From Peptoniphilaceae bacterium (GTDB lineage: Bacteria; Bacillota; Clostridia; Tissierellales; Peptoniphilaceae): a stretch of 22,397 nt of DNA. A model generated the notes under the pieces. It was not told where the DNA came from, searched no databases, and was given only the letters and a program-made list of their open reading frames with translations. Below are positions 6,221 through 16,300 of this stretch, in pieces. The stretch lies in NCBI GenBank assembly GCA_029983595.1, contig JASBZD010000009.1:1-22397 (forward strand), read 5' to 3'. The translations under genes and the position numbers were made by a program. Positions within the stretch are counted from its first letter, which is position 1, and every line of letters starts with the position of its first letter.

Positions 6221-6763
6221 TTATATTTCCATTTCTTCTATTAGTTCTATATTCTCGATGTCTATAAGTTTTATTATCCCATCTTCATATATTGCTACGC
6301 TTCTTATTCCATCTTTTGGTAGTGTTGGGCTTCCTGGGTTTAGTACTGCTACTTCGTCTACATTTTTTAGAACTTTTATATGAGTATGACCTGAGGATAC
6401 GATATCGGCCCCAAGTTTTAATCCTTCTGCTATTCTTTCTTCTTCTGATTCCTCATATCCATGGGTTGCGTATATTTTTATATCGCCCCATTCTATTAGT
6501 CTATTACTTACTAGTACTTCTTTATCTAGTACCATCTCGTCTACGTCCGCGTCACAGTTTCCCTTTATATATGTTATATCTTCTCTTGATTTTAAAATTT
6601 CTCCTAAAGATTTTGCGTCATATCCATCTGTAATTGGGTTACGTGGTCCTGGAGCTAGTACATCGCCTAGATGTAGTATTTTATCGCAATCTTTTAGTAT
6701 TTCTAGCGATTTTTCTGTCCAATATAAATTACCGTGTGTGTCGGATAAAAATCCTATTTTCAT
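6221..6763 (-). CDS. YfcE/MJ0936-family metallophosphodiesterase
   Basis: A 180-aa single-domain calcineurin-like phosphoesterase. All dimetal-site motifs are present: D8-T-H10, G-D34, G-N69-CD, H101 and G-H126-T-H128. The length matches E. coli YfcE (184 aa), a phosphodiesterase active on model substrates; the natural substrate is unsettled for the family. The ATG at 6763 lies 2 nt after the stop of the upstream glutaredoxin-like gene with no clear ribosome binding site of its own, so translation is probably coupled. The protein has no signal peptide and is cytoplasmic. The fold is certain; the physiological role is not. Confidence 0.9.
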   Translation of the reverse strand: MKIGFLSDTHGNLYWTEKSLEILKDCDKILHLGDVLAPGPRNPITDGYDAKSLGEILKSREDITYIKGNCDADVDEMVLDKEVLVSNRLIEWGDIKIYATHGYEESEEERIAEGLKLGADIVSSGHTHIKVLKNVDEVAVLNPGSPTLPKDGIRSVAIYEDGIIKLIDIENIELIEEMEI

Positions 6764-6765
6764 AA

Positions 6766-7002
6766 TTATTTACAGTTTTCCTTTAAATATTCTATTATAT
6801 CCATTGATTCATATAATGGTTTTCCATCTATTGATAGCATTGGTACTTGGTCCTCTCCACCAATTTCCATTAGTTCAGCTTGGTTTTTACTATCTCCTAC
6901 TTCTTTTATTTCAATTCCTTTTATATCGTTATCTCTGATATAATCTAAAACTTTGTTACAATATGGGCAACGATCTAGCACATATAATGTTAATTTTTCC
7001 AT
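6766..7002 (-). CDS. Glutaredoxin-like thiol-disulfide protein
   Basis: A 78-aa protein with the redox motif C12-P-Y-C15 after the first beta strand (LTLYVLDR), the QVPML segment that supplies the family's cis-proline, and YESMDIIEYLKENC at the C-terminus. This is the glutaredoxin/GST N-domain fold; it would reduce disulfides in the cytoplasm, with the electron donor unknown. I chose the ATG at 7002 over the in-frame ATG at 7014. GGAGG lies between them, 5 nt before the second ATG, and the upstream ATG overlaps that site. It is first in a two-gene unit with yfcE-like, 2 nt apart. Confidence 0.87.
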   Translation of the reverse strand: MEKLTLYVLDRCPYCNKVLDYIRDNDIKGIEIKEVGDSKNQAELMEIGGEDQVPMLSIDGKPLYESMDIIEYLKENCK

Positions 7003-7022
7003 ATCTTCCTCCATTTATTTTT

Positions 7023-7051
7023 ATTATATTATTTGGTAAAATTATACCCAA
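7023..7051 (-). promoter_or_regulatory. Promoter of the glutaredoxin/YfcE unit with overlapping dyad
   Basis: On the minus strand TTGGGT (7046-7051) and TATAAT (7023-7028) are 17 bp apart, with a start near 7016. The same DNA carries the -35 of the opposite gene: TTGGTA (7033-7038), 18 bp from TATAAA (7057-7062). TTGGTA and TACCCAA form an imperfect dyad over both -35 elements, so one repressor could control both directions. Confidence 0.5.
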
Positions 7052-7090
7052 GTAGATATAAAATTATAGATATTTTTAAGGAGTAAAGTT

Positions 7091-7603
7091 TTGGAGCCTA
7101 AGGATTTAAAAGTTATACTTGATGCGATTTTAGTTTCTCTAGAGAAGGGCAAAAATGCTGCTGCTAGCTCATATGCTGAGGCTGGCGGTATCGGTGGCAT
7201 TACTGATGGGATTTCAGAAAATATTAGTAAATTTACAAGTGGTCTAAAATCTAATAGCGAGTCTAAAAAATTAGATGATGAGATAGATGATGAATATTTA
7301 AAAATCGGGATTGTGGCTTATGAGCTATATAAGATGGGAGTAGATCTACCAATTTCTAATTTTAAAGAAAATTTTTCAAAGATTGAGAGTCTTGAGTCGT
7401 TAAAAAATGAAAGCTTTACTAAAAACCCTAGTACCAAGATAGATAGCGCTAGAGAAGATGTTGTTAATGATGAGATTTTTGATAGAAGTGATAGCGATGA
7501 GGCTAGAGAGCCTGTAAAAATTGAGACTACTGGTTGTCCTCATTGTGGCGCATCTAACACTATTTATGCCAAAAATTGTGTACAATGTGGTGCGGAGCTT
7601 TAA
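7091..7603 (+). CDS. Zinc-ribbon protein of unknown function
   Basis: A 170-aa protein starting at TTG, since AAGGAG (7077-7082) is 8 nt upstream and no ATG fits. The C-terminus is a rubredoxin-like zinc ribbon, C149-PH-C152 ten residues before C163-VQ-C166. The N-terminal part has an Ala/Gly-rich segment (AAASSYAEAGGIGGITDGI) and a compact helical part (DDEYLKIGIVAYELYKMGVDLP); residues 105-145 are acidic and probably disordered. I do not recognise the N-terminal domain. Ribbons of this kind usually end small adaptor or regulatory proteins, but no function can be named. It overlaps the 3' end of the convergent 108-aa gene by 4 nt. Confidence 0.75.
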   Translation: MEPKDLKVILDAILVSLEKGKNAAASSYAEAGGIGGITDGISENISKFTSGLKSNSESKKLDDEIDDEYLKIGIVAYELYKMGVDLPISNFKENFSKIESLESLKNESFTKNPSTKIDSAREDVVNDEIFDRSDSDEAREPVKIETTGCPHCGASNTIYAKNCVQCGAEL

Positions 7604-7926
7604 CGATTTTCTAGCTTTTGTTTAAGTTTAACATAAAGCTTGGCATTATGGATTTTTCCTACCATATATTCGTCCATAAATTCTATAATAAATGTATCGT
7701 ATTGATCTACTAGCTTAGCTATCATCGGCTCTTTAGCTAGTATTTTATCATTTATATTTATATACTCAAACTCCACGAGATCGTGAATATCTGTAGTCAT
7801 TATAAAGCAACGTAAAAAGTTATAATATTCGTACTCTGATGCGTCTTTTTCTTTATTTTCTCCTATTCGACAGCTTAATGTGCCAGGTACGTCTTTATCT
7901 CTGCCATAAAATTTTACTTTTTCCAT
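7600..7926 (-). CDS. Hypothetical protein, 108 aa
   Basis: A soluble, charged protein with no membrane segment, signal peptide or recognisable motif. GAGGTG lies 6 nt before the ATG. The sequence is mixed alpha/beta in feel (FEYININDKILAKEPMIAKLV, then DTFIIEFMDEYMVGKIHNAK), which fits a small globular domain. Two cysteines (SCRIG and RCFIM) are not in a metal-binding spacing. It converges on the zinc-ribbon gene with a 4-nt overlap. I do not recognise the family. Confidence 0.65.
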   Translation of the reverse strand: MEKVKFYGRDKDVPGTLSCRIGENKEKDASEYEYYNFLRCFIMTTDIHDLVEFEYININDKILAKEPMIAKLVDQYDTFIIEFMDEYMVGKIHNAKLYVKLKQKLENR

Positions 7927-7984
7927 AGTTTCACCTCTAGAATTATTTACCCAATAATTTTATGAAAAATTCATCATATATCTA

Positions 7985-8012
7985 TTGACTTTTAATATAG
8001 AAGTGATATTAT
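7985..8012 (+). promoter_or_regulatory. Upstream promoter (P1) of the metal-export genes
   Basis: TTGACT (7985-7990), a 16-bp spacer, and an extended -10 TG-A-TATTAT (8004-8012). Confidence 0.5.
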
Positions 8013-8027
8013 AAAGAAGTAGTATGA

Positions 8028-8039
8028 ATGATTAATCAT
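8028..8039. promoter_or_regulatory. Palindromic operator candidate between two promoters
   Basis: ATGATTAATCAT is a perfect 12-bp palindrome. TATGA (8023-8027) and TCATA (8036-8040) also frame it, recalling the AT-rich dyads bound by ArsR/SmtB-type metal sensors. No regulator gene is adjacent, so this is a guess from position and shape. Confidence 0.4.
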
Positions 8040-8046
8040 ATTAAAA

Positions 8047-8075
8047 TTGACAATGGTTTTTATTATAGATAAAAT
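8047..8075 (+). promoter_or_regulatory. Downstream promoter (P2) of the metal-export genes
   Basis: A consensus TTGACA (8047-8052), a 17-bp spacer and TAAAAT (8070-8075), about 30 bp before the start of the HMA gene. Confidence 0.65.
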
Positions 8076-8108
8076 TACTATAAACCAATTTATATAAGGA
8101 GTATTTTG

Positions 8109-8327
8109 ATGAAAAAATCTTTTAAATTAAAAAATATAGACTGCGCTAATTGTGCAGGTATTATCGAGGAAAAAATTTCTAAATTAGATGGCGTAAATGA
8201 TGCTAAAATCAATCTAGCTTTTGGGAAATTTAAAATTGATATGGATGATGAAAAAGCTGAAGAAATTCTAGATGAGGCTATGAGAATTTTTGATGAGGTA
8301 GAGCCAGGTTCAAGTTTTGTAAGATAG
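8109..8327 (+). CDS. Heavy-metal-associated (HMA) domain metallochaperone
   Basis: A 72-aa single ferredoxin-like HMA domain. The metal site is DC12-AN-C15 (CxxC) after the first beta strand, followed by the KISKLDGVNDAKINL and FGKFKIDMDD pattern typical of CopZ and P1B-ATPase N-domains. I start at the ATG at 8109, because AAGGAG (8097-8102) is 6 nt upstream; the in-frame TTG at 8106 is too close to it. The gene precedes a P1B ATPase that lacks its own N-terminal HMA domain, so this protein probably serves it as a detached metal-binding domain or chaperone. The metal is inferred to be Zn or Cd from the ATPase. Confidence 0.88.
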   Translation: MKKSFKLKNIDCANCAGIIEEKISKLDGVNDAKINLAFGKFKIDMDDEKAEEILDEAMRIFDEVEPGSSFVR

Positions 8328-8336
8328 AAGATTGTA

Positions 8337-8374
8337 AAATTTTGGCACCGCGTAAGTAGGTGCTAAAAATTTTA
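8337..8374 (+). terminator. Hairpin between the HMA gene and the ATPase gene
   Basis: GCACC (8345-8349) and GGTGC (8359-8363) are flanked by AAAATTTT and AAAAATTTT, which extend the stem; a T-run follows. It could be a leaky terminator or mRNA processing/stability element that makes the small protein more abundant than the ATPase. Confidence 0.55.
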
Positions 8375-8410
8375 TTTATATATGACTAATATAACATATA
8401 TGGTGATTTA

Positions 8411-10291
8411 ATGGAAAAAGATATAGAAAATATTAACAATGAAATAGAAAATAAACCTAAGCGAAGAATAAAAAAAGAAGCTCGAAATATTATAATTGCG
8501 ACTATTTTATTAATTATTGGGTTTTTAAATGATTATCAGACTAGATATGTCTCTTATATAGCGCTTGTTTGTTATGCAATAAGTTATGCTCTAGTAGGTC
8601 TTCCGGTCATAGTTATGGCTATTAAAAATATAAGACGTGGGAATGTATTAGATGAGCATTTTCTTATGAGTATTGCGACTATTGGGGCTATTATACTTGG
8701 TGAATATACTGAGGCAGTTTTTGTTATGCTTTTTTACCAAGTAGGGGAGTTTTTTCAAAATTTTGCAGTAGATAATAGTCGTAAGAGTATTAAAGCTCTT
8801 ATAGAGTACGCACCGGAAGTTTCTAATGTTATCAGAGATGGTGAAGAGATCGTAGTAGAGACTGATGAGGTAGAGGTTGGCGAGATTATTCGCGTTAAGG
8901 TAGGGGAGAAGATTCCTCTTGATGGGATTATAAGAAAGGGCGAAACTTCATTAAATATGGCGTTTCTGACTGGTGAATCTATGCCGGTGGACGTAAAAGT
9001 GGGCGATGAGGTCTATTCTGGTTCTATTAATAATTCTGGAGTGATTGAAATTGAGGTAACTAAGGACTCTTGGGATTCTACTGTTTCTCAGATTTTAGAG
9101 CTTATTGAGGAGTCAACAGAGAAAAAAGCTACTCTTGAAAGTTTTATCAGTAGATTTGCTAGAGTTTATACACCTATTGTGGTGGTACTAGCTTTAATTT
9201 TAGCTTTTATTCCACCTTTAATAACTGGCACTTCATTTTATATTTGGATCCAAAGAGCGCTTATTTTCTTAGTAGTTTCTTGTCCTTGTGCTTTAGTAGT
9301 TTCTGTTCCGATGAGTTTTTTCTCAGGGATTGGACGAGCGTCTAAAAATGGGATTTTAGTAAAAGGCGGAAATTATCTAGAGGTACTTTCAAAGACTAAA
9401 ACGGTCGTATTTGATAAAACGGGTACACTTACTTATGGAGTTTTTAAAATAAACAACGAGATCTCATTTTCTGATAATGAGTGGCGAGAAATAGGCTCAT
9501 CTTTAGAGTCTTACTCTACTCACCCTATTGCTAAATCTATAACTAGTATTTATGGCGATAAATATAAAGATGAGATTACGAATATTGAAGAAATTAGAGG
9601 AAAAGGACTAAAAGGCGAGTATAATGGCAAGATAGTCGCAGCTGGTAATTTAAAACTTATGAGAGATTTAGGTTCTGATATAAAAGAGATAGATGAAATT
9701 GGCTCTCATGTATATATTATGGTTGATGGTAAAGTTTCTGGAGTATTTATTATTTCAGATACTATAAAAGATGATACAAAAGAGGGACTAGCTAGACTTA
9801 AAAAACTTGGTGTGGATGATATAGTTCTACTTACTGGTGATAAAAAGGATACTGCAGAAAAAATTGCATCAGATCTAGGAATAGATAGGGTATATAGTGA
9901 ACTTTTACCAGAGGATAAGGTTTCTTATTTTGAGGATATTTTAGAAAATAGCAAAGATAGAAAAGTCGCTTTTGTGGGCGATGGAATTAATGATGCGCCA
10001 GTTTTAAGGCGTTCAGACATAGGAATCGCGATGGGGGCTTTAGGCTCCGATGCGGCGATTGAGGCTTCTGATATCGTCTTAATGAATGATGAGATAACCA
10101 AAATATCTGAAGCATATGAGATTTCAAAACTTACTGTAAGAGTAGCAAGACAGAATGTAATTTTTGCGTTAGGTGTAAAGATTGCGGTTTTAATACTGGC
10201 TACTTTCGGACTAGCTCCAATGTGGCTTGCGATATTTGCTGACGTGGGTGTGACGATTTTAGCGGTAATAAACTCGCTTAGAATTTTATAA
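8411..10291 (+). CDS. Zn/Cd-type heavy-metal P1B ATPase (CadA/ZntA-like)
   Basis: A 626-aa membrane pump that exports divalent metal at the cost of ATP. Motifs in order: TGES at 187-190 (dephosphorylation loop), CPC at 291-293 in the metal-path helix, DKTGT with phosphorylated D335, H371-P of the ATP domain, TGD at 475-477 and GDGINDAP at 523-530. K590 in the next-to-last helix and D611 in the last one (FADVGVTILAVINSLR) match the residues that mark Zn/Cd/Pb pumps rather than Cu pumps. The usual N-terminal HMA domain is absent; a separate HMA protein is encoded 83 nt upstream. GGTGAT precedes the ATG. The unit ends in a strong hairpin at 10297. The family is certain and the metal class fairly sure. 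Confidence 0.93.
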   Translation: MEKDIENINNEIENKPKRRIKKEARNIIIATILLIIGFLNDYQTRYVSYIALVCYAISYALVGLPVIVMAIKNIRRGNVLDEHFLMSIATIGAIILGEYTEAVFVMLFYQVGEFFQNFAVDNSRKSIKALIEYAPEVSNVIRDGEEIVVETDEVEVGEIIRVKVGEKIPLDGIIRKGETSLNMAFLTGESMPVDVKVGDEVYSGSINNSGVIEIEVTKDSWDSTVSQILELIEESTEKKATLESFISRFARVYTPIVVVLALILAFIPPLITGTSFYIWIQRALIFLVVSCPCALVVSVPMSFFSGIGRASKNGILVKGGNYLEVLSKTKTVVFDKTGTLTYGVFKINNEISFSDNEWREIGSSLESYSTHPIAKSITSIYGDKYKDEITNIEEIRGKGLKGEYNGKIVAAGNLKLMRDLGSDIKEIDEIGSHVYIMVDGKVSGVFIISDTIKDDTKEGLARLKKLGVDDIVLLTGDKKDTAEKIASDLGIDRVYSELLPEDKVSYFEDILENSKDRKVAFVGDGINDAPVLRRSDIGIAMGALGSDAAIEASDIVLMNDEITKISEAYEISKLTVRVARQNVIFALGVKIAVLILATFGLAPMWLAIFADVGVTILAVINSLRIL

Positions 10292-10296
10292 AAAAT

Positions 10297-10355
10297 AAGA
10301 AGGCATTCGATTTATGATTATTTTATATAAATCATTTCGAAGCCTTCTTTTTTAT
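10297..10355. terminator. Bidirectional terminator between ATPase and protease
   Basis: AAGAAGGC (10297-10304) pairs with GCCTTCTT (10342-10349), and GATTTA/TAAATC continues the stem inside. A-rich and T-rich flanks allow it to stop both the ATPase transcript and the convergent protease transcript. Confidence 0.85.
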
Positions 10356-10360
10356 ATAAT

Positions 10361-13300
10361 TTATTTTATATTAAACATAATTTGTGCGATTTCTGCTCTA
10401 GTTAGGTTTTGTTTTGGCATAAATTTATTTTCATCGTTACCCTTAACTACGCCTAGTCTAGTCATTTCATATACTGAGTTTTTTGCCCATTGAGATATTT
10501 CACTATCATCTTTATAGATATTTTTATTTAGACTATCTTTTAAATTTAGATTTACTAGCTTATTATATCTATCTATAAATGTTGCCATTTGTTCACGAGT
10601 AAGTGGAGAGTCTGGATTAAATCCTCCATCTCCATTACCTAATGTGATTTTATTTTTTGATGCCCATTCTATATATGGTGCATAGTATTTTGATGGGTTT
10701 ATATCATTAAATGAGATTTTCATATATTTTTTTGTATCAATATTAGCCATTCGACCTAATATCGTTACAAACTCAGCACGCGTTATATTTTCTGTAGGTT
10801 TAAAATCATATATATCTGCTATATCTTTGAAATATCCCTTATCAGTAGAATATCTAATCGCATCTTTTGCCCAATAGCTATCTAGATAATTAGTTTTACT
10901 ATCATTTACACTAGGTATAGTTTCACTTCCGATAATTCTTGGAATATATCTAGCATCTGGATAAGTTCTATTATTAAAATCTCTAGGATAATCTTCTGGA
11001 TTAGGTTTAATAGGAGGGGTTATATTATTATCTTCTTCTATATTTTCCCAAAGTGCAGTTATAGTAATTATATTATCATCTACTATAATCTTTTCATTTG
11101 GCATTTTTATACCATCTTTTCCAGATATTTTATATCCTTTGAATCTTTTTTTCTCTGGTGGAGTAAATGGATTTTCTAAAAGTGTATATTCGCTTCCTTT
11201 TTCTACTTTTATATCCTTAATTTCTGATATACCAATTGAGCCCATATTTTTTTCATATCTGATTATTGACTGATTTTTTTCTTTTTCTATAATATCTTCA
11301 GAAAACTCGCTAGTTATAGTTATATCTTCATTTACAATAATGCTGACACTAGGTTTTTTAATTTCATCTCCTACTTTATAACCTATAAATCTGTGATAAG
11401 GAGGTTCTATTTGATTAAATTCTGGAAGAGTAAAGTCTTCGCCTTTTTTTACTTTTACCTCTTTTCCATCTATCGTTACTATTACGTAAGGGTTTTCTAC
11501 TCTTGTATCATCTCCAGTTTCAAGATTTATCTTAAATATTTCTACTTTAGTATTTCTCGCATAGTCAGTTGCAGATATTTTTACTTCTACTTCATTTTCA
11601 TTATCTATCTTGTAGTCATTTAGAGATTTAGAAGGATCATATTCTTTATTATTTACTAATATAGATTTTTCCATTATTCTTCCTGGCTTACCATTATCTC
11701 TTTTATCGGTAATAGAAATATTAACATTTTTATTATTAGAAAGATTTAAAGCTATATCAGTAGGTTCGTTTACTACAGAGATTTCTGGTTTTACATTATC
11801 AATATATATTTTATATTGGTTTCTAAATCCTTCAGCCATTCCGTTATTATAGTCTTTGGCAGCCCAGTCCATTATATCGCCATCTTTAGCCTCTATAATA
11901 GCCTCAAAATCGCGTGAATTGTCGCTTTTTAAATCCCCAAATACTAGATATTGGTCTATCATTGATTCATTTATTCTAAGATGCCAGTTAAATCCACCTT
12001 TATCAAATATAGTACCTCTTATTGGTACAGGAGAATTTTTCACATATAGCTCTCCATAAGGACTGTTATCGCTATTATATGGATTGAAATTCTCATCCAT
12101 CTTTAGACTTACTCTATCTTTGTCAATAAATATAATCTTTCCTACTTCTTTAGATAGATTAGAGTCATCTGGATTTAATTTTCCATCTACTAATTTATAA
12201 ATTTCATATCTTAAAATATTAAAGCCTTGTAATACTTTTATATCAGCATTTATATCCATTGAAGAATCAGTATTATTTATATATTCTAGTCTTGATAAAG
12301 CTTCAAGATCTGTTTTACCTGGGTTTCTTGAGATTATTCTAAGTCCATAACCTGGTTCTATATTTATTCTATCTGAAATTTCATAATAGATATTTCCATT
12401 TTCATCTTTTTTCTCTATTAGCTTAGAGTTTAGATCACTTTCTCCAAGCTCAGTTACGTTAGAAAATGAAGATTCAACCGGGTCTTTTTTCTTTTCTACT
12501 GCCTCATTTTTAAGTTTTGGCATTCTTACAAAGACGCTCTTACTTACGCCATTTGTATCTCTTACATAAAACTCTAAGTCGCCTTTATAATCTATACCAT
12601 TTCGATTATCTATATCGTCAATATTTCCCCATAAGTTAAATTTCATTGACTTATCAGATTCGTCATATGTTGATATAAGTTTTTTTACCTCAGATCTTTT
12701 TCCAGTTTTTGACATTGTAGATGATACAAAATAGATTTTTGCATCTTTTGATACGTTTTTAACATATCCTTCAATATCAAATCCTTTATTTTCTGTAAGC
12801 ACTACTTTTCCTACATAGCCCATGTTTTTTAAATCTTCTACACTATTATCTTTAAATTCCATTTTAGAACCATCTTTATAATGAGTAGGTATGCCATATT
12901 CATCTACAGTAGATTCATCACCATAATCTAGATCAATAGACTCATATCCTGTAAAAGGGTTTGTAGTTTTTATTTCTTTAGGTTTTATTATTCTCTTAGT
13001 ATCTTCATCTTTTAAATCAATTATTGTAGATTTTTCTTTATCTATTTCTATAATTGGAGTGCCATCTAGAGATGGAGTATCTATTTCATTAGGATTTTCT
13101 TCGTTAGTATCATTATTTTTTATATCTTTTAGGAGATTTTTATCTATTTCTCCTATTTTCTCACTATTTTCAACCCATTCATAGTTATCATCGTCCCATT
13201 CACGACTTGTTATCCTTGAATAACCTAATTTTCCATCTTTTATAGTGTCATCAAATTTAATTTTATAGCTATCTGTAAAATTTAATGCTCCATCAAGTGC

Positions 13301-16300
13301 GGCTATTTCTATAGTTTTTCCTGCGAGGTTATTGTTAGCACCCAGTATTTTATATACTGTATTTCCTTCGCTATCTAATTCAAAGCCGCCATATTTATTT
13401 TTATCTCCCTGATTAATTACTTTTAGATTTTCTAAAATTTCACCATCTTCATCGACAACGGCAGCACCTGTAAACCATACTTTATTAGATATTTCTTCAA
13501 ATTTTTCTGGGCTTTTATCTTGATCATATCTAAATAAAGTCTCATTTTGATATTCCTTCTTTTGTCTATAATATGAATCCTTAACTTTTAAAATAATCTC
13601 ATCTGGATTAGATGCGTCAAATGATACTATTCTTGGTCTAGTTGTATCGATTTTTACAGGTATATATGACTCTTGATATGGATAATCAGGTGTAAGCCTA
13701 TATTTAAATTTAAAATAATAGTCTCCTTCAGAGATTGGCTCTAATTTTCCTTCTATATATGATTCGTCATATTTATCTACTGCGCGTGGATTATAGATTT
13801 CCCCATCCCATCTTAGATCGCTATATACTTTTAATGCTGAGCCCTTAACTCCTTTAGAGTCTCCAGATTTTGAGTTTAAAATACCTCTTATAAAGTGATC
13901 TACTTGTAAAACTTTTAAGTCCTTAGATTTTGTTGAGTCTACTATTGAAATTTTTGCATCAGATGCTGATCTTAAAATAAGTGGACTTGGAGTAAGTGTA
14001 GTTTCTACTGCATATTTACTTATTATATCGCTATCTCCACTAGTAGAGTCATTCATAAAGTCTAGATTATTATTAAGTGAAAAATAGTCTGGATCTTGGT
14101 TATAATTTTTATTACCATCTTCTGTATTTTGGATAATTCCCGCTGGTTTAAAATAATCAATTCCATCTCCGCCATGACCTCTATTTAGAGTTCCAGGAAT
14201 TTTAGGATTTCCATCTTCGTCATGGCCCATAATAGTTTTTGCACGTGAACCGTCTTCCCAAGACCATTTATCTAAGATTGGCTCGCTATTCCAGTTGCCA
14301 GCAAATCCCATAAATGCCATATTTAAAGAAGGCTGAGGATTTTCTATTTTTCCTTCTATTTCTTCTAATGAATCAAATTTTATAAATCCTTCAACAAACT
14401 GGTTTTTATTTAATGCATCTCCAACTTCTAAAGTAGCTCCAAGACTGAAAGATCCCTTAGCAGGAATAGTAATTTCTTCTTGTGAGAAGTTAAGCTTTGC
14501 ATTTTCTATTTTTTTAGGATGGACTTCTGCTACTATTTTTTTGCCATCTACAGAGTTTTCGTCTTTATACTCTTCGTCTAACTTTGTTGTTTTTGTATTT
14601 TCATCTGTGGTAATTGCTGATGAAGATACTTTTAAAGTTATATCTCTGTCGCTAGTATTATCGATATTTATAGTAAAATCTTTACTAGCTCCCTTTATTT
14701 CTTTTAGTGAAACTGTTCCATATTGGTTTATTAAGCCTTTTGAATCTCTTAAATCATGAGAAATTATAAGGTTATTCTTTATGGCTTTTTCTAGATTTAT
14801 CTGACCAGCTCCTTGTTGACGAGGTGATGCGTATAAATATCCACCATTTTTATCATCTGTTGTAGGATCAATCATTGGCGTAGCAGTATTTTGAAGCATT
14901 ATTTTTATTAAAGAGGTAAGATCTGTACCTCTATTTTTTATTACAGACTCTTTTAGCATTTCCTTAGCTTTTGGTCTAATTATTACAGTAGAAGCTGAAA
15001 TTATAGGTGTAGCCATAGAAGTACCACTTAAGTATTGATAAGTATCTACACCATTTATTTTATTTAAAGTCGAATAAATATTTTTACCTGGAGCTGAAAT
15101 ATCAGGCTTTAGCATTAAATCGATTCTTGGTCCCCATGATGTAGAGCCAGCAGGTACATTTACATCATCCCAAGGAATTTTTTTATCTAATAATTTAAAC
15201 TCAACTAGTTTTTCATCACCTACATTAGGCTTAGATGAGTTATATTTATCCATATCTATTCTATAATCTGAGCCTTCTTTGGATTTTACATCAGTATTAT
15301 TATTTCCAGTTATCATATTCCATATTTCTAGACCGTCCATTCCAGAAACTGAAATTACAGATACATTTGTAGCTTCATCTTGTTCATAGCCCATTGCTGG
15401 CACATTTTCCCAGTCATCTCTATTATAATAGGATACTGTATTTACAACGATTACGCCTTTAGCTCCTTTATCTGCTACTTTCTTAAAAGCGTATTTAAGA
15501 TCTTTTGTATAAATCCTATCCATAATTACTATTTTATCTCTAAGATCTTTACCTGCTATGTCCTCATCTTGACATTTTCCAAGATAAATAAGGCTATAAT
15601 TGTCTTTATTAAATTTATTTTTATCAAAAAATGCACCGATTCTAGAATATCTAAATTCTTTATCTCCAATTTTAACTGCATTAAAATTGATTTTAGTATT
15701 TCTTGAACTACCTACGGCTATAGCGTCTTCATGAGCTGCAGTTCTAGTTACATTTCCGGTATCTATCATATTTAGAGCGTTATTAGCATATCTATCCCAT
15801 GAAGAGCTAGATGAACTAGTAGCGAAATTTCCTGTAGCTACACAGACAGGTATACCAGCATTTCTTAAAGCTCTAATTGCTTCCCAATATTTTTCTCCAT
15901 TTAGACCAGTTCCAGTAAATCCAGATGATATTGATATTACATCTACATCATGTTTTATACTATCTTCAAATGCGTGAAACATAGTCTCATCTCCAGCAAA
16001 ATTATTACTAGAGTCAGAGTACATTTTATATGAGAAAAGTTGGGCGTTTGGTGCTATACCTCTTATACCATTTCCAGCTTCTACGTCTGATTTGGTATCA
16101 TTAGCTGCTAAGATACCCGCAATATGCATTCCATGTGGATCATAATAATCGCTTCCATCATCATATTTTTCGATAGTGATTTTTCCGCCATTAAAATAAT
16201 TAAAAGAATGAGGTACTTTTTCAGAAATATAAAATTCTTTATCAGTAGGTGATAAATCTTCATATTTTATCTTAGCGGTCTCTTTTGCGTCATCATCTAA

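Noticed and set aside
6292..6938. Leu/Tyr-rich plus-strand ORFs opposite yfcE-like and the glutaredoxin gene
   Set aside because: Low-complexity mirror frames of well-supported minus-strand enzymes.
15380..15706. 108-aa plus-strand ORF and other ORFs opposite the protease gene (11393, 11856, 14541)
   Set aside because: They lie antisense within a gene with clear domains, have odd Phe/Tyr/Ile-rich composition and lack ribosome binding sites. They are shadows.
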